25,994 nt of DNA from IMG/VR virus record IMGVR_UViG_3300025120_000477, positions 1-25,994 of that record; one strand, written 5' to 3'. Position numbers and translations under genes: made by a program. A model generated the notes under the pieces. It made no database searches and was not told where the DNA came from. It was given only the letters and a program-made list of their open reading frames with translations. Positions 13,501 through 21,231 of the stretch are shown in pieces (within the stretch, counting starts at the first letter, position 1; each line of letters opens with the position of its first letter). The stretch is from a virus.

Positions 13501-13692
13501 ATGACATACAGGCATGATCTTCACCCTGCAGATGTAAGTTTACTGAGGCACTTACGGCAGTTAGTGGATAGGCTTCAAGACGAACAGCACAGATTAGACG
13601 CCCATCCGAATGTTAAACAAGATTTGTTTAGAGCAAGAGAAGAACTAAAAGAATTTACATCTAAACTAAGACAAAGAGGAGTAAACATATAA
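13501..13692 (+). CDS. Unknown helical 63-residue protein
   Basis: Starts MTYRHDLHPADVSLLRHLRQ and continues as a charged, probably coiled-coil helix (LVDRLQDEQHRLDAHPNV, then REELKEFTSKLRQRG). It overlaps the next gene as TAATG, so the two are coupled. It could be a partner of the HTH protein that follows; this is inference from coupling only. Confidence 0.7.
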   Translation: MTYRHDLHPADVSLLRHLRQLVDRLQDEQHRLDAHPNVKQDLFRAREELKEFTSKLRQRGVNI

Positions 13693-13883
13693 TGGAACAT
13701 TGGAACGAAATGCTTCAAAGACATAAAAAAGAACGTATTGAAGCACTGCAGTCATTATCAGAAAGCGGATATACACAAACACAAGCTGCTAAAATACTTG
13801 GCTGTAAGCTTTCTAAATTAAATACTTACGTTAAAAGATATGATATTGAATGGAAAGTAATAAGACAGGGTGTGCGATCATAA
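13692..13883 (+). CDS. Small HTH protein, possible transcription regulator
   Basis: A 63-residue protein with a basic N-terminal helix (MLQRHKKERIEALQSL) and a C-terminal helix-turn-helix: SGYTQTQAAKILGCKLSKLN then TYVKRYDIEW. The AAKxLG turn followed by a recognition helix is like HTH units of Fis- or resolvase-type domains. It is the last gene before the bidirectional terminator and next to the late lysis/structural block, a place where late regulators are often found. Targets are unknown. Confidence 0.65.
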   Translation: MEHWNEMLQRHKKERIEALQSLSESGYTQTQAAKILGCKLSKLNTYVKRYDIEWKVIRQGVRS

Positions 13884-13889
13884 CATCGT

Positions 13890-13956
13890 GTGACCAGAGC
13901 AGACAAAAAAGCAGAATTGTTTTGAGTGAGAAAACAGAAAAATCTGCTCTGGTTAC
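13890..13956. terminator. Long bidirectional hairpin terminator between convergent operons
   Basis: A 14-base arm at 13890-13903 (GTGACCAGAGCAGA) pairs with 13943-13956 (TCTGCTCTGGTTAC), with one G-T wobble. A second small stem, GTTTT/AAAAC (13919-13923 with 13931-13935), sits in its 39-base loop. It separates the plus-strand operon end from the minus-strand amidase end. T-richness is modest on the plus side (TTTAATTTTA) and poor on the minus side, so it may be a roadblock or processing structure as much as a classical terminator. Confidence 0.65.
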
Positions 13957-13963
13957 TTTAATT

Positions 13964-14392
13964 TTATAGCCAAGCCTTTACAGAGAAGCAAGGACAAGCT
14001 TTTGAAGCATATTCATTATGGCCTGTTACTTTTGTAATAGATGGAAACTGTTTTTTGTAATCCTCTATTAGCTGACGTAATGATGCTTCCTGTTCTGGTG
14101 TGAAGTTGTCAGAAAACTCTCCATCAGCAATGCCGCCTCTTCCACCTACTAGGCTTACACCTATGGTAGTTTTGTTTCTACCACCTACATGAGCGCCAGA
14201 TCTCTCTACAGACCGTCCGTAGCCTACTGCGCCATCTCTATGGATTACAGCATGGTAGCCTATATCAGACCACTTACGCTCATCAACGTGCCATCTACGG
14301 ATTTCTGCAACGACATCATCAACAGAATTGTTTTGCATCCAACTAGGATTAGTTGCTGTAGCGTGAATAATTATTTCGTCTATATCTCTCAT
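13964..14392 (-). CDS. Endolysin: N-acetylmuramoyl-L-alanine amidase, T7 lysozyme type
   Basis: A 142-residue enzyme that cleaves the bond between N-acetylmuramic acid and L-alanine in peptidoglycan at the end of infection. H10 (IIIHATAT), Y46 (GYHAV), H125 (VTGHNEY), K131 and C133 (SKACP) correspond to H17, Y46, H122, K128 and C130 of T7 lysozyme, with the same spacing between the last three. So zinc ligands and catalytic residues are intact. No signal peptide, so release must depend on the holins encoded next. AGGAG precedes the ATG inside the end of the holin gene. Confidence 0.95.
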   Translation of the reverse strand: MRDIDEIIIHATATNPSWMQNNSVDDVVAEIRRWHVDERKWSDIGYHAVIHRDGAVGYGRSVERSGAHVGGRNKTTIGVSLVGGRGGIADGEFSDNFTPEQEASLRQLIEDYKKQFPSITKVTGHNEYASKACPCFSVKAWL

Positions 14393-14394
14393 TT

Positions 14395-14775
14395 TTATCT
14401 CCTAAAGAATTTAGTAGCAGAACGCACAGCGAAGCTACTGGCTACGATAACACCCAAGGTATACTGATACCACTCAGGCATGCTTTCTAACGCTACAAAG
14501 CCCTCTGCAACGATCTGACGGCCTTTTTCACCTGTGAACACTAAAATTAATGGAATACTGAAAAGTCCTACAAGATATTCGTCTTTCCATGAGTTTTGGG
14601 TTCCTTGCGCCATGATGCGCTCCCAATCGGCAACCGATGTTTCCTTTGAGAGTAAAATTTTACTTTTCGCTTCTGCCTCTGTTAGCTTTAGTTTAGCTTC
14701 TGCCGCTTGTTTACTAGTCTTTGCATCAAGCCAAGAGCCTGCTAGGTTTGCTATTGGAGTTAAGAATTGTATCAT
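14395..14775 (-). CDS. Holin-like membrane protein
   Basis: A 126-residue protein with a helical, charged N-terminal region (LDAKTSKQAAEAKLKLTEAE), then SWKDEYLVGLFSIPLILVF and, near the C-terminus, YTLGVIVASSFAVRS, which look like two or three short membrane segments. It ends KFFRR. This resembles GTA-type three-segment holins. Its place directly before the amidase supports a holin, which would form pores that let the amidase reach the cell wall. It overlaps the EF-hand protein gene as ATGA. Confidence 0.75.
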   Translation of the reverse strand: MIQFLTPIANLAGSWLDAKTSKQAAEAKLKLTEAEAKSKILLSKETSVADWERIMAQGTQNSWKDEYLVGLFSIPLILVFTGEKGRQIVAEGFVALESMPEWYQYTLGVIVASSFAVRSATKFFRR

Positions 14776-15119
14776 TTTTCACCTTCCATACTCATGGATG
14801 TTTTCTTATCTGATTTTGCGGAGTAAGCATTGAAGCCCATAAATGCGGCAACGACACCAGATGCAGCAATCACATAAACTGATGCAATGTCTGTGATTAA
14901 AGTAGCCGCTTTGTCAAATCCAAGCACACTAGCCAGTAATATAATAAACGGATAAATTAACATTCCTGCTAATGCAAAGCCTGTGTATCTACGTTCCGCA
15001 TCACGCTTTAAGTCTCTGTCGTTTATCTCTAAGCGTCTTTCTTCTAAGCGTAGCTTTTCCCATTCATCAGGTTGAATAACACCATCTCCGTTTGTGTCAG
15101 CTTTGTCGAACTCTGTCAT
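14772..15119 (-). CDS. EF-hand membrane protein of the lysis cluster
   Basis: A 115-residue protein starting MTEFDKADTNGDGVIQPDEW. Residues 8-19 form a complete 12-residue EF-hand loop (D8, N10, D12, G13, I15 and E19 at the standard positions), predicted to bind calcium. A charged helix follows (RRLEINDRDLKRDAERR), then two membrane segments: about residues 46-69 (FALAGMLIYPFIILLASVLG) and 76-100 (TDIASVYVIAASGVVAAFMG). It is most likely a second holin or holin modulator, given its overlap with the holin gene. The calcium role is inferred from the motif. Confidence 0.7.
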   Translation of the reverse strand: MTEFDKADTNGDGVIQPDEWEKLRLEERRLEINDRDLKRDAERRYTGFALAGMLIYPFIILLASVLGFDKAATLITDIASVYVIAASGVVAAFMGFNAYSAKSDKKTSMSMEGEK

Positions 15120-15297
15120 TTGCGTAATCCTGTACTATCCTTCGATCATATCCCAATATAATTAACTTACCATAATTATCATAAGCTGCAAACTTCTTGC
15201 CACGCTCTACTATTGTTGGCTGTTTACTTCTAAGCAAGTCACCTTCATTGAGTTGTGCGTCACTAGTATTTGTGCTTTTTCTGCTTGCTCTAGGCAT
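15097..15297 (-). CDS. Unknown small protein of the lysis/structural block
   Basis: A 66-residue soluble protein (MPRASRKSTNTSDAQLNEGD at the start, YDNYGKLIILGYDRRIVQDY near the end). No recognised family. It overlaps the EF-hand gene by 23 bases and has AAAGAG before its ATG. Its charged N-terminus suggests it is disordered there. Function unknown. Confidence 0.65.
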   Translation of the reverse strand: MPRASRKSTNTSDAQLNEGDLLRSKQPTIVERGKKFAAYDNYGKLIILGYDRRIVQDYANDRVRQS

Positions 15298-15376
15298 TGC
15301 TCTTTATCCGAAAATGTGCCGATCTGATAATACTGTAAGCGATCTGTACTGATAAAATGTAGAAAAACCAAAACAT
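15290..15376 (-). CDS. Possible 28-residue membrane peptide
   Basis: A frame starting MFWFFYILSVQIAYSIIRSA and ending HFRIKSNA fills the only larger gap in this block. It starts four bases after the preceding stop and overlaps the next gene by eight bases. The N-terminal 17 residues are hydrophobic, like a membrane anchor. No good Shine-Dalgarno sequence is seen, so it would depend on coupling. It could be chance. Confidence 0.3.
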   Translation of the reverse strand: MFWFFYILSVQIAYSIIRSAHFRIKSNA

Positions 15377-15379
15377 AAA

Positions 15380-15838
15380 TCATTTAAAATAATCCCAGAA
15401 ATCTATCCATTTCATATGATGTAGATAAGCAGTCGCCCCGATAGCAGACGCTGTGAGTAAGAAAAATATTCCTGCTAGGGTAACAGCCCACTCTTGACGT
15501 TCTATAGCGTCACGCCTTGCTTGCGCCTCTGCTTCACGCTTTTCTAATAAAACTTCCTTGCGTATCTTTAAAAGCTCTAACCATTTTGATCTTCCGTAGG
15601 TTTGAGTGATCCATTCTTGGAGTTCAGCTTCTGCTTCTGCTGCTGCTCTAACCTTCGCCCAACGATCCAACGCAGTAGCATTGGTGCTTTTGCTTGATAT
15701 ACCTTTTTTTTGTAGTTGTTTCTTAGCTTGGTCAGTCGCGTCAAAGAATTGTCCTATATCTTTACTTAGTGCAGCTATGCTTCGGCCTGTGCTGAGACCT
15801 AACTTTATTCCACTGAGGATCGTGATAGGATCGACCAT
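15380..15838 (-). CDS. Membrane-anchored coiled-coil protein of unknown function
   Basis: A 152-residue protein. The N-terminal third is mixed (MVDPITILSGIKLGLSTGRS), the middle is a long charged helix (about residues 55-115, with LLEKREAEAQARRDAIERQE), and a single membrane segment follows (AVTLAGIFFLLTASAIGATA). Similar helical membrane proteins are frequent between capsid and lysis genes of marine podoviruses. Possible roles are spanin-like membrane disruption or virion assembly; neither is shown. Confidence 0.65.
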   Translation of the reverse strand: MVDPITILSGIKLGLSTGRSIAALSKDIGQFFDATDQAKKQLQKKGISSKSTNATALDRWAKVRAAAEAEAELQEWITQTYGRSKWLELLKIRKEVLLEKREAEAQARRDAIERQEWAVTLAGIFFLLTASAIGATAYLHHMKWIDFWDYFK

Positions 15839-15840
15839 AC

Positions 15841-16236
15841 TTACATCCCATCATTGCGGCTAAACTCTACTGTCTTTTCTAAGATTGCCACCCTAGATTG
15901 CAGCTTAATAATCTCCATCATATGAGAAGCCATGCCGCCCATATCGTCATTAATCATATCTATATCTTCCCAAATCTCATTATCACCATCTTCCATGTCC
16001 TCATAGACCTCAGACAATATATCAATAATTTCTTGCAGATTATCAGTATTACGCTGCACATCTCTGATTAGATTTGTTTTATCGGTAGCGTTATTCTCAA
16101 CAGTTAATATGTTTACCGTTTCTTCAAGGTTAGATATTGTTGATGCTTGCTGTGCAGTCCACCAAATAAAACCACCGATCTGGGCTATTACAACCCCGAC
16201 TACAGCAATGCTTACTTTTGGTAGTTTATCACTCAT
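15841..16236 (-). CDS. N-terminally anchored coiled-coil protein
   Basis: A 131-residue protein with one N-terminal membrane segment (residues about 8-27, VSIAVVGVVIAQIGGFIWWT) and a long acidic coiled coil after it (ISNLEETVNILTVEN to VAILEKTVEFSRND). The order membrane anchor then periplasmic coiled coil resembles inner-membrane spanins, though no partner is recognised. It starts at the TAATG overlap with the preceding gene. I recall similar small proteins at this place in marine phages, without known function. Confidence 0.65.
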   Translation of the reverse strand: MSDKLPKVSIAVVGVVIAQIGGFIWWTAQQASTISNLEETVNILTVENNATDKTNLIRDVQRNTDNLQEIIDILSEVYEDMEDGDNEIWEDIDMINDDMGGMASHMMEIIKLQSRVAILEKTVEFSRNDGM

Positions 16237-16571
16237 TAATACCCATTAGCTACTAGCTTACTAAACTCACCTGACATTAATTTCTTTTTACAGTATTCAT
16301 TAAACTCTTCACTGCCTAATTTAGCACCACATTCCTTCATCCACATTTCAATAACAACAAAAGGAATAGAGCCTGCAAGCCTCATATCAGACCCATATTT
16401 ATGACCGTCAATGTTTCGTTGTTTATTAAACTCCAAAATAGGTTCAATGTCTTGACTACGGTTAATTACAACTTTGCCATCTTCATCAAAATATCTGGTT
16501 TGAACAGCACTTTGTGCTTCTCTTTGCAACCTTTTTTTAAATTGATCTCTGAGGATACTTTGTTCGCTCAT
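16236..16571 (-). CDS. Conserved small virion-block protein, unknown function
   Basis: A 111-residue protein starting MSEQSILRDQFKKRLQREAQ. The segment DEDGKVVINRSQDIEPILEF, then MRLAGSIPFVVIEMWMKE, resembles small proteins common near capsid genes of marine phages, which typically read DVEPVIELNK. It shares stop/start overlaps with both neighbours (ATGA upstream, TAATG downstream). Probably structural or assembly-related. Confidence 0.7.
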   Translation of the reverse strand: MSEQSILRDQFKKRLQREAQSAVQTRYFDEDGKVVINRSQDIEPILEFNKQRNIDGHKYGSDMRLAGSIPFVVIEMWMKECGAKLGSEEFNEYCKKKLMSGEFSKLVANGY

Positions 16572-16834
16572 TTTTTAGCTTTCTTCTTTGCTTTCTTTTT
16601 CGGAGCTACGCCACCTTCCCAAGCTTCATTGACATCAGGAGTTGATGGATCATCACTTTGAACTTGTCCTTTTTCGTTTCTTGCTCTTTTAGGTTTAGAT
16701 GCTCCAAGCTCTAGTGCCATGCCTGCTTCAACCATAGCTTGCCCTGTTTCATCATCTAGCTCTATCTCTTGCCCTTGAGCGCATCGGCTACCGTTTGCCC
16801 AAGGATTTCTATCTGAAGTTATTTTAATTCTCAT
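16568..16834 (-). CDS. Small protein with Lys-rich tail, next to capsid gene
   Basis: An 88-residue protein. The N-terminal 45 residues (MRIKITSDRNPWANGSRCAQ, then EIELDDETGQAMVEAGMA) look like a small beta-rich domain; the C-terminus is Lys-rich (APKKKAKKKAKK). Such proteins occur directly after the major capsid gene in many phages and may serve as head or head-tail accessories. The function is unknown. Confidence 0.7.
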   Translation of the reverse strand: MRIKITSDRNPWANGSRCAQGQEIELDDETGQAMVEAGMALELGASKPKRARNEKGQVQSDDPSTPDVNEAWEGGVAPKKKAKKKAKK

Positions 16835-16854
16835 GTTGCTCTCCCGTTAGATGA

Positions 16855-16872
16855 TGGGGCATTTCTGCCCCA
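16855..16872 (-). promoter_or_regulatory. GAAA-tetraloop hairpin after the capsid gene
   Basis: A perfect seven-pair stem, TGGGGCA (16872-16866 on the minus strand) with TGCCCCA (16861-16855), closes a GAAA tetraloop in the minus-strand RNA. No T-tract follows, so it is a weak or leaky terminator at best. Its place directly after the capsid gene suggests that it protects the capsid mRNA from 3' decay or lowers expression of later genes. Confidence 0.6.
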
Positions 16873-16879
16873 CCTAATT

Positions 16880-17872
16880 TTATGTAGCGTTAATATCTGC
16901 AACGATACCATGTGCTTTTTGCGAAGTAACTTGTAAGCCATATTCGCAGGAGATTAATCTACGCTCTGACAAACCTGTCTTAGCCAACGCTTCTTGCTTA
17001 GCAGTCTGTAAGTACGCAACCTCTGCATAGCTTGGATCAAGAACAAGAACATCAGGTGTATAATCTACACTTGATACTGTTCTGACACGCATATGGCGAT
17101 TAGGCACAATTTCTAAACTGCCGAAGTCGGAAATATAAATATCTACGGCGGCTGTTAATTTTTTCGCATCTACGTCTTGAAACTTAGTTGCGTTGCCTGT
17201 GAAGGTAGATATTTTTTGCTTTTGCGCTGAACCACACATAACAATAGTAGGTGTAGCCCCTGCGTTCCAACAATCAGCAATCACGCCTTTGAGAAGTGCT
17301 TCTGTGATAGGACGTAGAGTTCCATCAGTAGCTGCAGCGTTAACTGATCCGCTTTCACCAGTACCTGAAGTTGTACCATTAGCACCACCACTTCCACGCG
17401 ATACGTTAGAAGTAAGATAGGCAGGCAAACCTGCAGTCTGTCTAGCAGTACCAGATGAACCTGCTGCCGCTGCTACGTTAGACAGAAGCATAGCTTCCAT
17501 GTCACGCTTTAGCTCAGAAAGCTTGTAGGCAACCTGTTTTGCTACTGTTTGTGCATTTGCAACACCATTTACAGCTTGGTTTGTTGAAGAAACTTCTACA
17601 ACTTTAGCTGAAATTTGTGTGTATCCACCTTTACGAACAGCATTAGTTGGTGCTGTGTTAGATAAACCAACGTCACCCTCTATCTGTCTGTTTGCGCCAG
17701 TTGCAGCTAGGTCAACTTCACTCCACTCAAAGTAAGTGTTGTCAACGTTGCGTGTTCCAATAGTAGACATCAGTAATGTCTCTGTTGGGGAAATGGAAGC
17801 CATCGCTTCGGATAGATCTTCCCTTATGGTTGAGACATCGTAAGTCTCATTTGTATTGGCAGTTACGGCCAT
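16880..17872 (-). CDS. Major capsid protein, DUF5309/SU10-like HK97 fold
   Basis: A 330-residue capsid subunit. Features typical of this family are EALLKGVIADCWNAG, then PTIVMCGSAQKQKISTFTG, the pair VDIYISDFGSLEIVPNRHMR, and DVLVLDPSYAEVAYL followed by LAKTGLSERRLISCEYGLQV. The Gly/Ser-rich segment near residues 155-180 is probably a surface loop. AAGAGGAC precedes the ATG. It follows the scaffold-like gene, as expected. No protease or cleavage site is visible. Confidence 0.9.
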   Translation of the reverse strand: MAVTANTNETYDVSTIREDLSEAMASISPTETLLMSTIGTRNVDNTYFEWSEVDLAATGANRQIEGDVGLSNTAPTNAVRKGGYTQISAKVVEVSSTNQAVNGVANAQTVAKQVAYKLSELKRDMEAMLLSNVAAAAGSSGTARQTAGLPAYLTSNVSRGSGGANGTTSGTGESGSVNAAATDGTLRPITEALLKGVIADCWNAGATPTIVMCGSAQKQKISTFTGNATKFQDVDAKKLTAAVDIYISDFGSLEIVPNRHMRVRTVSSVDYTPDVLVLDPSYAEVAYLQTAKQEALAKTGLSERRLISCEYGLQVTSQKAHGIVADINAT

Positions 17873-17896
17873 GATTTTAGTCCTCTTGACAAAAGA

Positions 17897-18880
17897 TTAA
17901 GATAGTAACCAGTTAGCAACATCATCTGCGCTTCCTGATCGTTTCATTGCGTCTAATGCCTTGTCTTTATTTCTGCTTTGAGCCGCACTTGCAGACCGTT
18001 TTGCTGCAGGCTTAACCACAGGCCGCGCACCTTCAGCTTTTTTCTTAGCTGTTGGTTTGTTAGCTTGTAGCTTTCGCCATTTAATAGCATCACTAAGGAT
18101 CATAACTTCTTCGGCAGTTTGCACAGTGCTGATTTGATCATCAGTCAACTTGTAATGCTCTTTCGCGTTTTCTGTCATTTCCTTAACAAAAACTTGACGC
18201 TTTGTTTCGTCCTTAAACTCAGGCATCCATTCAGCTAACCGCATGGCTTGCTGATTTAGATTTTCTGCATGTAAACGATCTCTTTCTTGAAGATCACGTT
18301 CTGCCACCCACTTAGCGTTTTGTTCCCATTGTTGACGCTGCTCTACAGCCCTACGGTACTCTTCTGTTTTCATATTATACCCTAAAAGATCTGTTTCTTG
18401 CATTTCTTTTGGTGGGTATTCTGGGATTACAGGTATAGCACCGTTTTGTACTTGCTCTAACATTTGCTTTAGCACTTGACGCTCTTGAGAAACTTCATTC
18501 TGTAGCTTGTCGAAGTTCTTACGGTTTTCGGCTACTTCTGTCATTCCTTTTTGGATATACTTTTGTCCTGAGTAACCCCTTTTCAGTTCATCCAGAGTGA
18601 CTTCTTGCTCTTGTCCATCGACTTTGACCATATAAGTTTCTGGTTCGACTGTTGGCTCTAATTCCTCAACATCCTCAGTATCAGGTATTTCATCATCGAT
18701 GTCTGATACATCATCGACATCAACATCTTCAGCAACTTGCTCTTCAGCTTCGGTTTCTGTGTCCAGAATTGCCTCCACCTCTTCATCAGTTACTTGATCT
18801 TGATTTTTAGGCACTTCCATAATCAAATTTTCGGCAACCGCGCCCATGTCGTCACCGTTGATTGGGTTAGTCTCTTCCAA
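17897..18880 (-). CDS. Scaffolding protein (probable)
   Basis: A 327-residue protein, very acidic in the first 90 residues (DVDVDDVSDIDDEIPDTEDV) and then mostly charged helix, including NRKNFDKLQNEVSQERQVLK and WVAERDLQERDRLHAENLNQ, ending in a basic Ala/Lys-rich part before WLLS. Acidic start, central coiled coil and basic end are typical of phage scaffolding proteins, and the gene lies between portal and capsid. It would guide prohead assembly and then leave the head. Confidence 0.8.
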   Translation of the reverse strand: MEETNPINGDDMGAVAENLIMEVPKNQDQVTDEEVEAILDTETEAEEQVAEDVDVDDVSDIDDEIPDTEDVEELEPTVEPETYMVKVDGQEQEVTLDELKRGYSGQKYIQKGMTEVAENRKNFDKLQNEVSQERQVLKQMLEQVQNGAIPVIPEYPPKEMQETDLLGYNMKTEEYRRAVEQRQQWEQNAKWVAERDLQERDRLHAENLNQQAMRLAEWMPEFKDETKRQVFVKEMTENAKEHYKLTDDQISTVQTAEEVMILSDAIKWRKLQANKPTAKKKAEGARPVVKPAAKRSASAAQSRNKDKALDAMKRSGSADDVANWLLS

Positions 18881-19124
18881 GGTGCTTTCCCTTCATATTA
18901 ATGAGAGTTACAGCGTCTATATTCGCATTAAGCAATCTCTCTATTTCATTTAATGCCCTAAGTATGGCGTGAGCATCCTCACGTTGTTCCACCTCTGGAG
19001 CGCTGCTACTTGCGAAAACACTTAATTGCATTTCACGCAAATCCTGTACGGCTTCCTTAAACCGATCATCCTCTAATAATGATTTGGATTTTTTAGCTTT
19101 TAATTCAATAGCTGCCAGATCCAT
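18867..19124 (-). CDS. Small helical protein between portal and scaffold
   Basis: An 85-residue protein with two predicted helices (KSKSLLEDDRFKEAVQDLRE and REDAHAILRALNEIERLL). It overlaps the portal gene by 20 bases and the scaffold gene by 14. I recall short proteins at this place in SU10-like gene orders, without known function. A head-assembly role is likely from position. Confidence 0.65.
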   Translation of the reverse strand: MDLAAIELKAKKSKSLLEDDRFKEAVQDLREMQLSVFASSSAPEVEQREDAHAILRALNEIERLLNANIDAVTLINMKGKHLGRD

Positions 19125-21222
19125 TCATTCCACCCATCATTTGTTCATTGTGCTGTCTTGCAGCATTTTGTTCCTGTTTAATAGCTTCTATGTCAACGGC
19201 TGTTCCATATTTGCCTAACAACTCAGCAACTTTAACCGCTAAATCTTGCACCATTTCATCTCTAGCCAGATCATCTTTCATTGCTAATTCGTGCATTTTA
19301 TATTGATTATCCATTGTCATTTTAGCCATATCTGTTTGCGCCTGCGTTTGCGTTTTCATAGCTTCAGCTTGCATAATAGCTTGCGTAGGATCTTGCTGTT
19401 GAGACATTTGGGCCATCATCTGTTGTTGCTGTTGCGCCTGTGCCATCATTTGCTGTTCTATTTCTGGTGACATTGGCATAAAATGCCTATCAATATTTCT
19501 TATACCACCCAAAGCCAACATATCTGCTAACGTATTTCTAATTTGTGTTAATGTTACCACACCATTCTGAGGCCCATAAGTTTGGTAGAGTTGCTGTTGA
19601 ATACCAAAAGCCATTTGTAAAGCCGCAGCACGTTCATTTTCGCGCCCTGTACCCAAACCTACATTGACAGATAAATCCATATCTGCAGACCACGCCCTTG
19701 GATCTACTGGGATAAATTGACCATTTAATCGCATTACCTCTTCTTTATCTGTATTCTTCACATACAAATCTAACATAAGCTTAAATAGACGCTTCATCCC
19801 ACCTTCAGCTAGATTTCTGGCAATAACTTCTGCCTGCCCTGCCTGTCCTTCCATAGAAGCCGCAATACTAGTAGCTGTAGCACTTTTTAGCACATCAGGA
19901 TTTAAACCCTGTGCCATTTTGCTAACGCCTGTTTTATTATCCACCATCTGATCAAAATATTGTAATGCAGGTAAAGTTTGCGCTGCAGTAAAAGGAATTG
20001 ACATTTCTTGAACCGCATTTGGACTTTTAACTCTGACCACGCGCCCAATTTCGTTGTTTAATAAATCTTCGACATGAACCTGACCATCTAGTATTTGAAC
20101 CGCAGGATTGTTTGTAAGTGCTGCATTATCCAGTATGCCGCGAAGCATAGATGTTGCTGCGTCCTGATCTGTTATTGTTAAATCAACCAGAGATGTTCCA
20201 AAGAAAGCGTGTGGTTCGCCATCTACTTCAAAGATTGCATAAGGAGCATGATCTGCTTCATAAAAATTTAACAACGTGTGACTAGCACCAACACAAAGAA
20301 ATTGATAAAGCTGGGGAACACCAGATCCCTCTATGTCAAGTTCCATATAAGCTGTTGTTAATGTTATTTTCTTTGATGAACCAGAAACGTTTTCATCTTC
20401 ACCATCGTCAACAGAATAACCTCTGCGTTCAAATTCTGCTTCATCATCCGATGCAGAATATTCTGTATGATCTAAACCGCTAAGATCATCAACACTGAAA
20501 CCCATAGCCAATATATCAGAAACACGCACTTCTGAGGTATGACCGCACACATAAAAATCTTCTATACTACGTGCGTTTCTATCTACAAAGAAATCTTCTG
20601 GCGGTACGCTTTCAATACAAATATCACCATCAGGAATATTTCTGATAAGTTTAACATCGTGAGAAGGCATTTCAACTTCCATGCCTGTTTCGTCAACCGA
20701 CATAGAGGTTTGTATTTCATGTTCTAAAACCTCAACATCATCATCTGTTACAAGCAACGTAAATTCATCTTCTGAGAGATTTGTTAACGTGTGTGTTTCT
20801 TGCTGCATACTTTCGTTATAATAAACATAAGCTACGCCAGTTTTTTTAACCAAAGCATCTTGGAACACATCGTTAATTAACTTGTATCCATTGTGCTGTT
20901 GAAACTTATAATTGATAAATTGTGTGGCTTGCTCTGCCGCTTGCACATCTTCTGAACCTCTAGGTACAAATTCTACTGGTTTTTCTGTTGCCAAGAATAC
21001 ACGCTGTAATGATGGTTTTATACCACGAACAGCTTCACGACATTTAGAAGAAACCACACTAGAGCGCCCATCTTCATGTCCTAGATCACATTCTAAATCA
21101 TAGTAACGCTGCGCCTTAACTCTTTGCGGTTCTATTTCTGCGTCACAAAAATCAATGGCATCCGAAATTGCTTTGGATACTATGCTTTCGATCTGTGTTT
21201 TATCTAGTGGCTCTAACCGCAT
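19105..21222 (-). CDS. Portal protein, P22/SU10-like
   Basis: A 705-residue protein that should form the 12-fold ring through which DNA enters and leaves the head. Its start (MRLEPLDKTQIESIVSKAIS, then YYDLECDLGHEDGRSSVVSS) and the core segments GVAYVYYNES, PPEDFFVDRNARS and SMEGQAGQAEVIARNLAEGG are typical of podovirus portals of this group. A Gln/Met-rich stretch of about 40 residues near position 605-645 probably belongs to the inner barrel or crown. The large size and order (internal virion proteins, portal, scaffold, capsid) fit. AAGGA lies well before the ATG. Confidence 0.92.
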   Translation of the reverse strand: MRLEPLDKTQIESIVSKAISDAIDFCDAEIEPQRVKAQRYYDLECDLGHEDGRSSVVSSKCREAVRGIKPSLQRVFLATEKPVEFVPRGSEDVQAAEQATQFINYKFQQHNGYKLINDVFQDALVKKTGVAYVYYNESMQQETHTLTNLSEDEFTLLVTDDDVEVLEHEIQTSMSVDETGMEVEMPSHDVKLIRNIPDGDICIESVPPEDFFVDRNARSIEDFYVCGHTSEVRVSDILAMGFSVDDLSGLDHTEYSASDDEAEFERRGYSVDDGEDENVSGSSKKITLTTAYMELDIEGSGVPQLYQFLCVGASHTLLNFYEADHAPYAIFEVDGEPHAFFGTSLVDLTITDQDAATSMLRGILDNAALTNNPAVQILDGQVHVEDLLNNEIGRVVRVKSPNAVQEMSIPFTAAQTLPALQYFDQMVDNKTGVSKMAQGLNPDVLKSATATSIAASMEGQAGQAEVIARNLAEGGMKRLFKLMLDLYVKNTDKEEVMRLNGQFIPVDPRAWSADMDLSVNVGLGTGRENERAAALQMAFGIQQQLYQTYGPQNGVVTLTQIRNTLADMLALGGIRNIDRHFMPMSPEIEQQMMAQAQQQQQMMAQMSQQQDPTQAIMQAEAMKTQTQAQTDMAKMTMDNQYKMHELAMKDDLARDEMVQDLAVKVAELLGKYGTAVDIEAIKQEQNAARQHNEQMMGGMNGSGSY

Positions 21223-21231
21223 ATTTTATCC

